Shown here piece by piece: positions 23,528 to 34,226 of a stretch of 64,000 bases of DNA. The translations under genes were made by a program, and so were the position numbers. The number at the start of each line of letters is the position of its first letter. Position 1 is the stretch's first letter. This DNA comes from Halichondria panicea (lineage: Eukaryota; Porifera; Demospongiae; Suberitida; Halichondriidae), in assembly GCF_963675165.1 (NCBI RefSeq), contig NC_087390.1, forward strand, positions 4,039,301-4,103,300, in the 5' to 3' direction. The notes beneath the pieces are model-generated. The model saw nothing but the letters and a program-made list of their open reading frames with translations. It searched no databases and was not told the origin of the DNA.

Positions 23528-23960
23528 TAATGAAAGCACCGCAGGTGCTGACGCCTCGATGGAGATGCCAAAGCTACATAACATAAAGCACATGATGAAC
23601 ATTTTTGATTTTGCTGCATGCAAACTTAAAGTGGGTAATGATTGACCATGATTATTGTTAAACAATCGATGCCAAAAGTTCAAGTCTAAAATTAATCTCT
23701 CTTCTCACTCTTGTAATGCAGCTACCAATAGCTAGCGTTCTAGTGCAGAGCTAACTACTAAGTAGAGTAGCAACACTCGGTAAATAAGTTTGGCTACGTC
23801 CTGCAATGGCATTCCAAGTAAGCATAACTAGGCGTAACTCGAGAACGAAGCATTATTTTGCAAATCCACGAATTAAAATCCAGACTATAAGAAGCCTATA
23901 GAAACTCTTACTTACACTTGATTGCAGTCTACACACACATAGACACACAAACGTATACAA
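23528..23960. repeat. Dispersed repeat B, copy 1
   Basis: It begins TAATGAAAGCACCGCAGGTG and is about 80% identical over 430 bp to 31727-32222 in the same orientation (shared blocks include AGTGGGTAATGATTGACCAT, TAGTGCAGAGCTAACTACTA, TGCAATGGCATTCCAAGTAA, AACTCGAGAACGAAGC). Partial copies lie at about 29520-29650 and 42450-42530. No coding sequence or clear inverted ends; class unknown. Confidence 0.75.
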
Positions 23961-25260
23961 TAATGGTCTAACTGGTTTGGGTTTACGGGGCTGCCCGGGG
24001 TGCGTATCACATACGGATCAGTAATTGCACAGGGTTCAAACAACAGCTGCGGCTAAAAATATTATTAAAATTGCTGAGAACGGCATCATAAACGATTAGG
24101 TTACTCGTATAATTGCTTGTTACTCGTACTACTTGATCAGAGAATTCGAGAGACCAGAAAGGTGTTCATTACCTCTACTAACGCTCCAGTAAAAATGAGA
24201 CCGCTTCCTTTTTGCCTTTTGGAAAAGGCTACTTTTAACCGTGCGTAAAGAATCTCACGCACGGAATAACTCTTCTTTGATAAGAGTCACAAATTAATAC
24301 TCGCGCTTATTTATTAATGTTACCATGCAGACTCAATTACTTACAAACACATCTATGGCTGCTTGTCGCGGCTAAATGTTTGGCATCCATCCACGCATTA
24401 TGTAATTTGTGGTTAGTTCTACGCTGGGACAACTCTTTGATAAGTAGCATACCAGTTCAACAGGAAGTGGTTTAGCAGGTAAGTTCTTTTCACCTGCACA
24501 AACTCAAAGTCTACCATGTGAAAGTCTGCACTAAAAAGCTGCTACTTAGCTAGCAGCTACTGTAGATACCAGTATCAATATGACTCAGAGGTGATTTTAC
24601 GGTTATTGAGGGTACTTATCTGAGAGCGGCTTTTATCGCACTGAAGATGGGGATTAATTTTAGAGGCTACTATTTGAGTGTGGGCTTCTGATCAAGCATA
24701 ATTAATATTTTGACGAATATCAAAAGGATGATACCGTATATTTATTCGATCTAAGGTGACACGATCTAAGGTGACACTTTTAAAGCCTAATTTTGGAGGT
24801 CGAAAAATTATGTTGAAGTCTTGGTGTTGCATATTTGATCATTGTTTTATAGTTTGACCTCTATTTAGAATGTGACATACAAAAAGATTGTCAACACAGC
24901 AGTATAGCCGGACCACGAATATTTTACCCAGCGACCTTGACTACTTCAGTGCAAGCAGAAAATAAGATCCGCTCCCCCCCCTAAACATCTGCATTCAGGA
25001 ATATGGGCAATCTCAAAACCCACTAGAATTTATCCTAGATCGACCTTCGAATGAACATCATGTCTCTGTTAATTATGGTGACTTTTAGACTCCCCTTATT
25101 TCCACTCGCTACTTCAAAGTCCTGTAAATGACACCCTGCTGATAACCCAAAAATAACCTGCTATACAGTACTTTTATGCATAATTATTATGGAGGGTGCA
25201 TGTCCCATATTTATGAGGTGCCAAATGAGTCAAAATGAATTTGCCTAGGTCTCCGCACAA
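23961..25260. other. Intergenic, no gene seen
   Basis: A hairpin-capable CCGTGCGTAAAGAATCTCAC / GCACGG near 24239-24265 and a 15-bp duplication (CGATCTAAGGTGACA) near 24748-24777. No supported gene. Confidence 0.45.
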
Positions 25261-25264
25261 ACTT

Positions 25265-25390
25265 TGCTAGGACCTCCTATATGCTATATAGGAGGTCCTA
25301 TATACTATATAGGAACTCTTATATACTATATAGGATCTCCTATAAACTCCTATATAATAGGATCTGCTATTATACTAGGAACTCCTTCTA
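25265..25390. repeat. Tandem palindromic ~21-bp repeat
   Basis: About six units of the form GGACCTCCTATATGCTATATA, such as GGTCCTATATACTATATAG and GGAACTCTTATATACTATAT, are arranged head to tail. Each unit is close to self-complementary (CCTATATA / TATATAGG), so single strands could fold repeatedly. No gene overlaps. Confidence 0.8.
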
Positions 25391-25511
25391 ATTATTATAA
25401 AAAATGCATGTATAATAATTGTAATTATTATATGCATGCATCCATGAGTGCGAATTAAATTACGAACAAGTATAATTATAATATACCCTTACTATAAATA
25501 ATACTATTGAC

Positions 25512-26646
25512 TTAAAATTGTCCCACTGTAAGCAAAGTGTTCATGTATAAATCGGCACCAAAAGAATGTGACTGCTGAAGGGGGTTTACAGACAAAAACA
25601 AAGATAACTCGAGATCTGAAAGGGGATTTTTGGTCTGGGGTACATCCACTAATTCATTCCCCTCTTCAACATCATCTTCCTCGACCCCATACTGGTTTGG
25701 ATCAACATTTAGATCAAACAAAGGGTTTCCAATTGAGAAAGCCGTATACAGTTGTATTGGAGACCAGTTTCCTTCTGTTGACAAGGAGTGGTGGTTCCAG
25801 CCCTCACGGAAAGCATCGAGTGAATTTATTTATTCTTGGGATAAAAACGTATTGAAGACAAAAAAGATCAGTATCATTTTCCACATCCAAAACACCACTA
25901 ATTTCCAACTGCTTGAACACAGTAGCATATGTAGATACAACACTTGATCTCACATCTCTCCACAATCGTTCTATCCGACAATTATGGACACTACTACCAG
26001 CAATATAAGCATTTGTGTCTTCACCTCTAATAGCGACCATGTGCCTCCACATATCTACATTTTCTCCTCCTTTATCTGTACGCAGTCTTAGTGGACATCC
26101 ATATTCCCTAATCGCTGGCATAAAAAGGTTGTAAACTGTTTCAGCACGATTATTGTCCGAGCACTTTTAGAAAAGTAACTAGACGAGAAAATCTGTCTAT
26201 TGCACCGTGAATTACTAGCCTATACCTAATTAGTTTATGGTGCCCATCTGCATGCCATAGGTAGTTAGGACCTGGGACATTATAAACCCGCCTCTGAATT
26301 CTTCGAGAAGTAGTGCTATGTCCTCGTATCCGATGAATGCTTTCTCGAAGGCGACGTCGTTGTATGCTAACACTTTGTGACTTCAGATATCCAGCTAACA
26401 TAACTTCCCCTGCGGTAGGGAATCGATCAATTATTTCTCTCACAATAGTGTCCACTTCATCATCGTTAATGTTTTGATTCGATGGAACTTGGACAAATTC
26501 CAGTTTTTTGCTCTTCTTTGTAGTGTTTTGACAGAGACATCGAGAATTGCTGAGATATCTTTCCATTTAAAATTAGCAGATAGTAGGAAGTTTAGATGAC
26601 GTTTATCAACTTTCAGAGGTGGTCTACCCTTTGGTGAGGGATTCAT
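25512..26646 (-). pseudogene. DD35E integrase-type transposase, nearly complete copy 2
   Basis: A transposase with an rve-like integrase core. N-terminal helix-turn-helix: SPKGRPPLKVDKRHLNFLLS, ANFKWKDISAILDVSVKTLQ (26640-26540). Then DEVDTIVREIIDRFPTAGEV, RRIQRRVYNVPGPNYLWHAD, the first Asp in HADGHHKLIRYR (about 26235), RLVTFLK, the second Asp in RLRTDKGGENVDMWRHM (26090), and the Glu in SSVHNCRIERLWRDVRSSV (25980). These are followed by FCLQYVFIPRINK, STEGNWSPIQLYTAFSIGNP and an acidic tail ending at 25512. Only about three single-base frameshifts (near 26490, 26165 and 25808) separate the parts. The family is the integrase-core protein group abundant in cnidarian, sponge and fish genomes. 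Terminal repeats of the element were not found. Confidence 0.85.
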
Positions 26647-26704
26647 AACTAACTTGATAGGCTTTGTGAGGAGAGTATTTTAACTTCACTTTGTTTCAGT
26701 ACAA

Positions 26705-26790
26705 TGTAGATAAACTCTATTTAGAGCACAATTGATTCCAGCACGTGTGAATAAACTCTATTTAGAGCACAATTGATTGACCACGTGTGT
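26705..26790. repeat. Local 42-bp direct duplication
   Basis: ATAAACTCTATTTAGAGCAC followed by AATTGATT occurs twice, at about 26711 and 26751, with similar CACGTGTG trailers. It lies immediately upstream of the first exon of the gene starting at 26818, so it may sit in that promoter or 5' UTR. Confidence 0.7.
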
Positions 26791-26817
26791 TGATCAACAA
26801 CAAGCCAGAGGATAATT

Positions 26818-27872
26818 ATGTCAGACAATGCTGCATACGAGGCTATATCAAGAGCAGTCTCAGATGCTGTTCTAATTGGTGTGAGAGAAGGCCTTAGTGG
26901 ACAACAAGGTATGCTTACTTATTTCTAGGCCTCCTGTAAAGAAGGGCTATTAAGATAATCATTCTGCACGCAGCAAAATAGTTTTGGAATCATAATTACT
27001 AAAGTAGTTCTCGAACTTTGGAACAGTTGAATAGGTGTGGTTTAGCTACTACATCTAGCTAGCTGTGGTTCTACCTATACCTACCTACCTACCTGTACCT
27101 ACCCCCGAGGCCACGTGCATTTTAATTATCTAAGCACAATTTTGAAATTAAAATTAGAGCAGCAGAACAAAAATTAAATTAAAGGTGAAGGGTGCAATCA
27201 ATCATATATGTATTTTAATTATACTGCCATGTGTATTTTCTCAGGAACTTTGCATTCGAGGGCTGCATTGCTAGGAGAGAGCTCTACGGCCAACAACTCA
27301 TTTTCATCACCGATGGCTGCATCTCTAGGAGAGAGCTCAACTGCCAGTAACTCATTTTCTGCATCTTTTTTGTCATCAAAGCCAGACAAAAAACGAAAGC
27401 GTTCACTGCCTTCTGTGTTTGAGAAAAAGAAACAAAAAAAATCTAGCAGCAGCAAGAAGACATCCTTTTATGTCAGAGATATTGTGGTAATACCAAGGGA
27501 ATGGGGTAAAGACCACAGCCATGTACCAATTCCACGCATGGAGAAAAGGAAGATACTATCTGATGCTGGCCTTTTGGGAAAGTTCGAATTTAATTCGGAT
27601 ATGAGTGCTGATGACGTATCAAAGCTGATGACGTATCAAAAGAAATTTGCACAGTGTTTTCTCAACCTTTCCAACTATCCTTGAGTCTCATTGAAAGGGG
27701 AGAGCGTTTCAAGTTTAAATATCTTCAAAAATCTGGCGAAGGTACACGGTCGCTCTGCTGTCCGACGGTAAAAGAAAATTTCAAGTGGACAGGGCGAGTG
27801 GTTTCCACGCTAGCCAAAAGTGGGGGATGCATCTATTTGCTTGCTGATGAAACTATAGAGTGTCTCTATGAC
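26818..27872 (+). CDS. Unrecognised gene A, paralogue of the gene at 28793-31681
   Basis: Exon 1 (26818-26908) reads MSDNAAYEAISRAVSDAVLI, GVREGLSGQQ and ends in phase 1 at a GTATGC donor. Exon 2 starts at 27245 after TTTTCTCAG, giving G/TLHSRAALLGESS. It holds two copies of LGESSTA.NSFS, a basic Lys/Ser-rich stretch (KKRKRSLPSVFEKKKQKKSS, a likely nuclear signal) and a conserved domain: YVRDIVVIPREW, IPRMEKRKILSDAGLLGKFE, SDMSADDVSKEI, KYLQKSGEGTRSL, FKWTGRVVSTLAKSGGCIYL. The domain aligns with the minus-strand paralogue. An exact 17-bp duplication (27607-27623 / 27624-27640) breaks the frame; ignoring one copy restores DDVSKEICTVFSQPF. A GTGAGT donor lies at 27873; unspliced, translation would stop at 27942 inside the MITE. 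Function unknown. Confidence 0.65.
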
Positions 27873-27927
27873 GTGAGTTTAAAATGTGACTTAGCAAAGT
27901 CTCGGTGTAAAATGTGTACTGCTGATA

Positions 27928-28770
27928 CAGTAGCCCTCATATAAAAGTTCCCGTTCCGTACCGTTCAATTTGCGTACAACGGTTCGCGTAGAAACGGAAT
28001 GAAAACGGAAGCCAGCTCATTAAAATTTAATACGGTACGGAAATAACCGTTTTAATTCTGAAATAACGTTCGCACGTGTAGCTGCATGATTTGCTCCGTA
28101 GCTAGCTGGCTAGTGTTCCAAGAAATCAAGCTGGTGAACTGTTCTACTAAACAAAGAATCCTCATCCTTCACAAACAGCTACGGAGCAAGTACAGAATCC
28201 CTAAGAAGCAAGGTCAAGGCGAGCTAGATCTAGTTAGAATAATTACTGACATTTAGTTTGAACATTTATATTTATATTTATAGCACTGTACATGAATTTG
28301 TTATTCTTCATTTGACATGATGTTTTAATGATACAGGACATTGTATACGATAGTGTATAATTTATAATGAAGTGTTCAACAAAAGTAATAGTACAATCAG
28401 ATCATAATATAATGTAGCTGTATCTAAGATTCCAGACTGAGAGATCGGGTTGACTTGCTACTACCAACTTTCTCATCTTCTTCCAGCCTTGCATGTAAGT
28501 TCTGCAGTATTCCCAGTGCTATTTGTATGCCCCTGGATTACACTAGAGAAGTTAGTACATTTGTAGCTTGCTTAGTACATACAGAATAAATAAAAATTAT
28601 TATTGCTAACTCAGCAAATTCCACCCGTTTTTTCTCCTAGAACGGTGTAGGTAATTACGGTGCGTTTATGAATAATACGCTACCGTTTAGTTAGCGTTTT
28701 CTGACTCCGTAAAAACGGGAACGTTACGTGCAACTGAAACACAACGGGAACTTTTATATGAGGGCTACTG
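27928..28770. mobile_element. 843-bp TA-flanked MITE
   Basis: Perfect 28-bp terminal inverted repeats beginning CAGTAGCCCTCATATAAAAG, with TA on each side (27926-27927, 28771-28772). Non-coding inside. The target and end structure fit a Tc1/mariner-type non-autonomous element. The identical ends imply recent insertion. It sits between the 3' parts of the two convergent paralogous genes. Confidence 0.88.
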
Positions 28771-28792
28771 TAGCACTCGCCCGCAGACCCAC

Positions 28793-31681
28793 TTAGTGGT
28801 TTTGCATATAAGGGCAAACTTCCACGAGATGCGATTCCCGAGGTAAGACGCTCCTGTACATAGTCCTTCAATTGACTATTATAATTATACACTAACCTTA
28901 AAGAGTCACATTAAACATACCAGTACTGTGTATTGTCAACTCACCCATAACTAGAGTTGGAGCTTCCTCTCATTTGTCCTCCTGTTTCCCATGACATCTG
29001 TGAACCCCTGGCAAGAAAGATTAGCAGTTATTTAACATCTACTGCCTCCCCCCCCATAGTCCGGCCACCTGTTTGAACTTTAAACTGAGAGAAACTGAGA
29101 GAAACTGGTTGTACAGTCATTTTAGCAAAATTTGCAATATTCTGTGCATCAAGGATTAGCCTCGATTCCAGGCCGCACTGAAGATGGGCCTGGTATCGAC
29201 TGTTTGCGCATGCGCCACCTATTACCCAGAAACTGGGTAATTTGGAAAACATCGTATATGCTCAGTAAAATAATGACGTCACAGCAAACGGAAGTGGATT
29301 GAAGAAAGTAGATAGAAGTGCAATTGTGAAGGTTTCTAGCCTATCTGATAGCATTCCAATAGCTACCCTTAGCCTGCTATGTTAACAAAAGACTCACAAG
29401 CCTGCAACAGTGTGGATGACAATCGTCTGAAAGGAGTGAAGGCTGACAATAGCCTATATGAACAGGCCACACCCAACTGCTACTAACCTTGGTGAAAGTC
29501 TACATGTATGCAAATGGACGAATTAAAATCCAAATAAACATGACTACTAAAAGCCTACAGAACTCTTACTTGCACTAGATTAATGCTTGAGCAGCTGTAG
29601 CAGTATACACAGACAAACACGCTACCGTATACCTCGCTTGCGCATGCGCACCGAGGCATAATAAAGAGTCCTTCAATTAAGTTTCTAGCTTCATACTTCA
29701 TACAGCTAATCATGCCAGCACTGTGTATTGTCAACTCACTCATAGGGTAGTTGAGAGTTGGAGCTACCTCCAGTCTGTGCTCCTCCCCGGGACATCTGTG
29801 AACCCCTGGCAAGAAAGATTAGCAGTTATTTAGACATCTACTGTCTCCCCCCTACCAGAGTCAGGCCACCTGTTTGAACTTTAAACTAAGGGAAACTGGT
29901 TGTACAGTCCTTTTAGTAAAACTTGCTTCAATTAAGTTTCTAGCTTCATACTTTATACAGCTAATCATGCCAGCACTGTGTATTGTCAACTCACTCATAG
30001 GGCAGTTGAGAGTTGGAGCTACCTTCTGTCTGTGCTCCTCCCCGGGACATCTGTGAACCCCTGGCAAGAAAGATTAGCAGTTATTTAGACATCTACTGTC
30101 TCCCCCCTACCAGAGTCAGGCCACCTGTTTGAACTTTAAACTAAGGGAAACTGGTTGTACAGTCCTTTTAGTAAAACTTGCTTCAATTAAGTTTCTAGCT
30201 TCATACTTCATACAGCTAATCATGCCAGCACTGTGTATTGTCAACTCACTCATAGGGTAGTTGAGAGTTGGAGTTTGAGTTAGAGTTACCTCCTGTCTGT
30301 GCTTCTTCCGGGGACATCTGTGAACCCCTGGCAAGAAAGATTAGCAGTTATTTAACACCTACTGCTCCCCCCCATAGTCCGGCCACCTGTTTGAACTTTA
30401 AACTAAGGGAAACTGGTTGTACAGTCCTTTTAGTAAAACTTGCAATATTCTGTGTAACTTTGCTGTAACCACACTAAGGATAGAAAATCATTAAACGATG
30501 TTGCAGCTCCATATAATTATAATGTCAATGAAACTCGGTTTAGAATGGGGTGAATTTAATTGATCTTGGCCTTTCCTCAGATTTGTATTATGCCTGTAGT
30601 AGATCTACATGTACTGTTGCGCTCTCTAGCAAGTTTAAACTACTTTCTAGTGATCTCAAATATTGTGTTATGGAAGACGGCTACTAACCTAGTCGAGAGT
30701 TATCCCTCTAGACTGTTCTACGGAGTGGCTATGTACAGTGAAAACCACTAGGTTTGATGATGAATTTCAAGCTATTGAGCCGGGATCCCACAGGGATTGC
30801 TGATCCACAAGTACCATCCTTTTACTACATGATAGCGAAAATGATTGTGGGATCGCTGCTTGAACATCTGCACTTTTCAAGCACAAATCCTGTCTAAATT
30901 TTTGAGGTTAATCCTTGATTGTAATTACTGAGGCGCACGTGATGCGTGTCTTACCTCCTCTGCCCTACCATAGTCAGGCCACCAGTTTGAACCTTAAAAC
31001 TGGGGGAAACTGGGGGAAACTGGTTGTATACACCAACCTTAAAGAGTCACTACAAAATTATAGTAAGGAGTCTTTCAATTGACTTTCTAGATGTCAGCAT
31101 TGTGTGTTGTCAACTCACTCATAGCTAGAGTTGAAGATTCCTCTCATTTGTTCTCTTGTGTCCTGTGAACCTCCATCTTCCATCTGTAGCAGTGGTATAA
31201 TTATAGTAAGTCTGAAAAAAAATTACCAAAAGGCTATATATGTGGCTTCAATTAATACCACCCACCATCTCGCAGTTTAGCCTGGCTTCAGCTTTGATGT
31301 AGATGCACCCCTGACCAGCCATTCGCACAACTTCTTTGGCACTCCACTGGTAAGAATTGGATATGGACGGCACTGTCAGTGAATTGCTTCCCTGACCACT
31401 TCGCTGCAAGAAACTAATTGGGAAATTCTGGTTTTCATTCATTTCCGCCGAGAATACCGATCTGATTTCTGTCAGGATTTGATCTTGTGACATGTCTGAG
31501 GAGAGTCGAACTTTGCCAATAAGGCCACTAGACGCTAACGTGGCCCTCGTTTCACTGCGGGGAATGGCATACTTTCCATGTTTTGAACTGTAACAAAATG
31601 GTAGGCAGACAATATCCCTGTCGTAAGAACATAGCTTCACTTTCTTAGTCTGGGTCTGAGGTTGAGCTCTACTTCGAGCTC
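28793..31681 (-). CDS. Unrecognised gene B with tandem cassette exons
   Basis: A phase-consistent model. Domain exon 31681-31266 (starts phase 1 after TTTTTAG; YDRDIVCLPFCYSSK, IPRSETRATLASSGLIGKVR, SSDMSQDQILTEIRSVFSAE, LQRSGQGSNSLTVPS, YQWSAKEVVRMAGQGCIYI), paralogous to gene A. Exon E is 31183-31119 (MEDGGSQDTREQMRGIFNSS). Four short exons follow, each after TTTCTTGCCAG and before GTGAGT: 30327-30250, 30060-29995, 29805-29740 and 29007-28945, coding GSQMS...SNSQLPYE or a close variant. The terminal exon is 28853-28793 (SVLPRESHLVEVCPYMQNH, stop TAA). All junctions agree in phase, and the four repeats are phase-symmetric. The first exon is missing; sequence upstream of 31681 belongs to dispersed repeat B. 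Function is unknown; the domain weakly recalls the N-terminus of G2E3-like invertebrate proteins. Confidence 0.62.
29155..29290. repeat. Dispersed repeat C, copy 1
   Basis: TTAGCCTCGATTCCAGGCCG, GGGCCTGGTAT, GCGCATGCGC and CCCAGAAACTGGG blocks match 54753-54880 in order and orientation. A fragment of the same end is at about 34260-34300. The element contains internal palindromes and no coding frame. Confidence 0.65.
29711..30465. repeat. Three tandem 255-bp units containing exons
   Basis: Units begin CATGCCAGCACTGTGTATTG at 29711, 29966 and 30221, so the period is exactly 255 bp, and they are about 95% identical. Each unit carries a splice acceptor, a 66- or 78-nt exon and a GTGAGT donor on the minus strand. 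Diverged relatives lie at 28920-29130 and 30960-31180. The high identity means the triplication is recent. Confidence 0.9.
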
Positions 31682-31726
31682 CTAAAAAGGAAGACGGTAG
31701 AAGCCTGCTGGTGGAGGTATAATGTA

Positions 31727-32222
31727 ATGAAAGCACCGCAGGTGCTGATGCCTCGGTGGAGGTGCCAACGCTACATAACATATAACTAGCTTTTATACGA
31801 ATTTATCATGGTGAATAATTTTGCTGCATGCGGGAAACTCAAATAGTGGGTAATGATTGACCATGATTACGATCGATACCAAAAGTTCAAGTCTAAAATT
31901 AATGGCAAGTCAGCAGAGCCTTGCAGCTCTCTTCTCACTCTGCAGCTACCAATAGCTAGCATTCTAGTGCAGAGCTAACTACTAAGTAGAGTTAGCAACA
32001 CTCGGTGAACAAATTTTGTTAGGGACTCTTCTGAAAAGACTGCAATGGCATTCCAAGTAAGCAAAACTAGGCATAACTCGAGAACGAAGCTTTATTTTGA
32101 AAATCCAACCATTGCAAGCCAAGAAAACATGACTAGAAGCCTATATAGAAACTCTTACTTCCACTTCATTGATCCTTGAGCAGCTGAAATAGTCTACACA
32201 CAAACCGTATACCTATATCTCG
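31727..32222. repeat. Dispersed repeat B, copy 2
   Basis: Same family and orientation as 23528-23960, slightly longer, beginning TAATGAAAGCACCGCAGGTG. Its first 55 bp provide the apparent start codon of a minus-strand open frame running into gene B, which is therefore not the true start of that gene. Confidence 0.75.
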
Positions 32223-32433
32223 TGTTATGGAAGACGGTGGTGGCTAGACCACGATAGGGGGCCCGGGAAATTTGAGTGTTTATTTACGCTACATTCAATT
32301 TCAGCAATTCTAGAGACAAATTACGCCAGAATATTTATTGATGTTTAGCAAGTATTTATAATAATTATATAAAATTAACATAAAAATAGATTGTTAGTCT
32401 CTTTTTTTGAAGCCCAAAGCCAGTCATTTGCAA

Positions 32434-32598
32434 TCATGTGGCCTGCTTTTCTCCTCTCCCACTTGCTGTGGAGTGGCTTGACTCATAAGCATCAAAACAT
32501 GCAACTCCTGGTTGAACTGCATCATCATCACTGTATATACAGTAGCTGCTAGCACTAGCACTGGAATCAGTTTCTTGGCATCTCCTCTTAGTCTAGCC
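32434..32598 (-). CDS. Unrecognised short C-terminal coding segment
   Basis: A minus-strand frame of about 54 codons reads KRRCQETDSSASASSYCIYS, DDDAVQPGVACFDAYESSHS, TASGRGEKQAT and stops with TGA at 32434. It opens just after CTAG, a possible acceptor. Ser/Asp-rich, it looks like the tail of a spliced gene. No family recognised and no partner exon located. It could belong to the 5' side of gene B or to a separate gene. Confidence 0.3.
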
Positions 32599-32599
32599 A

Positions 32600-33330
32600 C
32601 CACTCAACTCATCATGGGCAGAACCCTGAACTATGTTAATTAGTTTTCACAAGCCACTTGGGCGTTTTTACTATCAATCCACATGTAAAATTGATGATAT
32701 TGACAAGGTCACCAAAGTTCATTTAGTAATTGTTCTAATATAAGGCTGCCAAAAGAAAATTTGAATGCACAAGTCACGTGAGGGCCCTGTATAATTATAC
32801 TTTGTCTCGGGGCTAGACTGGGGACGTCGGTAGAGCTAGAGGGAAAACTTGGAGACGGTGCATGCAGTGCTGATATTACATCCTGTGACTCTGAGCCTAT
32901 TGTTGTTATAACTTATAAATTATTTTATTACTGTCTCAGTGTCTGCTGCATTACAACACTTGGTCTCTTCCTGTTTAAAGTCTTCTCTATTAAGTATTCT
33001 GGCGAGTTATCAGTGTATACAGTGTTTACTAGATTCTTGCAAGCCAGTACAATGCAAGCTGTATACAGCACAGCTGAACTACACTCTACCCTATAGTCTA
33101 GCTAATCTTGGTCCGGCCAGACAACAGACACAGCTAGTCCGGTGTTATAAGTCAGCAAAGCAAGAGTATCCATAACTTTTTTATTACAGTTATTTAATAT
33201 CTATGGTAACGTGAGCAGAGACCTTAGGAATGTCACATGATTGATAACGCGTGGCCAACTTCCTCTGTGGTATAACTGCCATATACCGTGGCTTGTGGTT
33301 AGACAGCTTGTATAAGTAATACAACATAAG
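32600..33330. other. Intergenic, no gene seen
   Basis: The plus-strand frame 32939-33175 has no recognisable motif. Nothing else is supported. Confidence 0.45.
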
Positions 33331-33333
33331 ATA

Positions 33334-33560
33334 CCGTATAGCGCGAAATTTTCGAGGGGCTTAATTTTCGTGGATTTCGTGGGTTAGCAATCCTACACGA
33401 AAATTAAGTCCACGAAAATCGTTCTTTACCTGCTAATAACGTGCAAGATCTAAAGGCGTGGCTTCCCGTAAGCAGTCATTCCGCGAACATTGTGCAACGA
33501 AATGGCTTTTAGAGGCCAATCCACGAAATATAAGTGCCTCGAAAATTTCGCGCTATACGG
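33334..33560. mobile_element. 227-bp TA-flanked MITE
   Basis: Perfect 24-bp inverted ends beginning CCGTATAGCGCGAAATTTTC, then similar sequence for another 15-20 bp (TTTCGTGGATT). TA is on both sides (33332-33333, 33561-33562). Inside are AATTTTCGTG / CACGAAAATT palindromes. It is the cleanest copy of a family also seen truncated at 49943. Confidence 0.88.
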
Positions 33561-33934
33561 TAAATGCTCAGAAATGCAAGAATGAGCTGACTCAGCGAGT
33601 TGAAGGCGAATTCGACTGTTTGCATAGCATGTCTTGCCAAGTTTTTTTAATCGTGGCGGACCTAATCTGATGCTAGGACAGCTTGTCAGAAGACGTGTTA
33701 TTTATACCTCAGAATATTTAACTCCTACACACATTCCATTCTACATCTCTGACTAAATACGTCACTAGCAATGAAAATTAACGCGCAGCCGTTTTCATTC
33801 AGACCACACACACAGTAATTTAATTCCGTACACACACCCATTTGCAGGTTTTTCACCAGCAAAATATTCTAGTAATAGGGTAGTTACCGGGCCACAGGTA
33901 CACTATGTAGAAAGGGCGTGGTTTACAGTCTAGC

Positions 33935-34226
33935 CTTAAAAATGGTGATGTAAATGTACTGTACTTTTTCTAAAAGAGGCGCTCTTCTAATTATGTACCA
34001 CCTAGACTGAAAAGTAATTTTGAGGTCTCCATCAATTTCTGAATACTTCAGTTTGTCGAGAAAAGTTCTCTTTGGAGCCCTTCTTCTAGCTGCTTCAATA
34101 CTCCTAGAGCTTTTTGTGTAAAGAAGTAACAAAATTAACCTCTTCCCACTTCTTAATAATTTCGGCCAGTTCCTCGAAAGAGCAGAACTCCTGGCCATTC
34201 TGTAGATGGAGCAAGTCTAGCGCCAT
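33935..34226 (-). pseudogene. MULE-like N-terminal (FAR1/ZSWIM-type) exon
   Basis: The minus strand reads MALDLLHLQNGQEFCSFEEL, AEIIKKWEEVNFVTSLHKK and, after one shift, SSRSIEAARRRAPKRTFLDK, LKYSEIDGDLK. The pattern of a short lead, FEEL, W...N.V, and RSIEAA.+RAPK+.F...LKYSEI fits the N-terminal DNA-binding module of SWIM-finger MULE transposases and ZSWIM3-like proteins, from memory of the family. The Cys/His ligands that should follow are not found, so this is a fragment or one exon. The plus-strand sequence before it resembles dispersed repeat C. Confidence 0.45.

Noticed and set aside
29711..30465. CRISPR-like regular repeats
   Set aside because: Units are 255 bp, almost identical throughout with no unique spacers, in a eukaryotic context, and carry splice signals.
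31248..31781. Taking ATG at 31781 as the start of gene B
   Set aside because: The first 30 codons derive from dispersed repeat B; a splice acceptor at 31682-31683 gives the phase shared with the paralogue.
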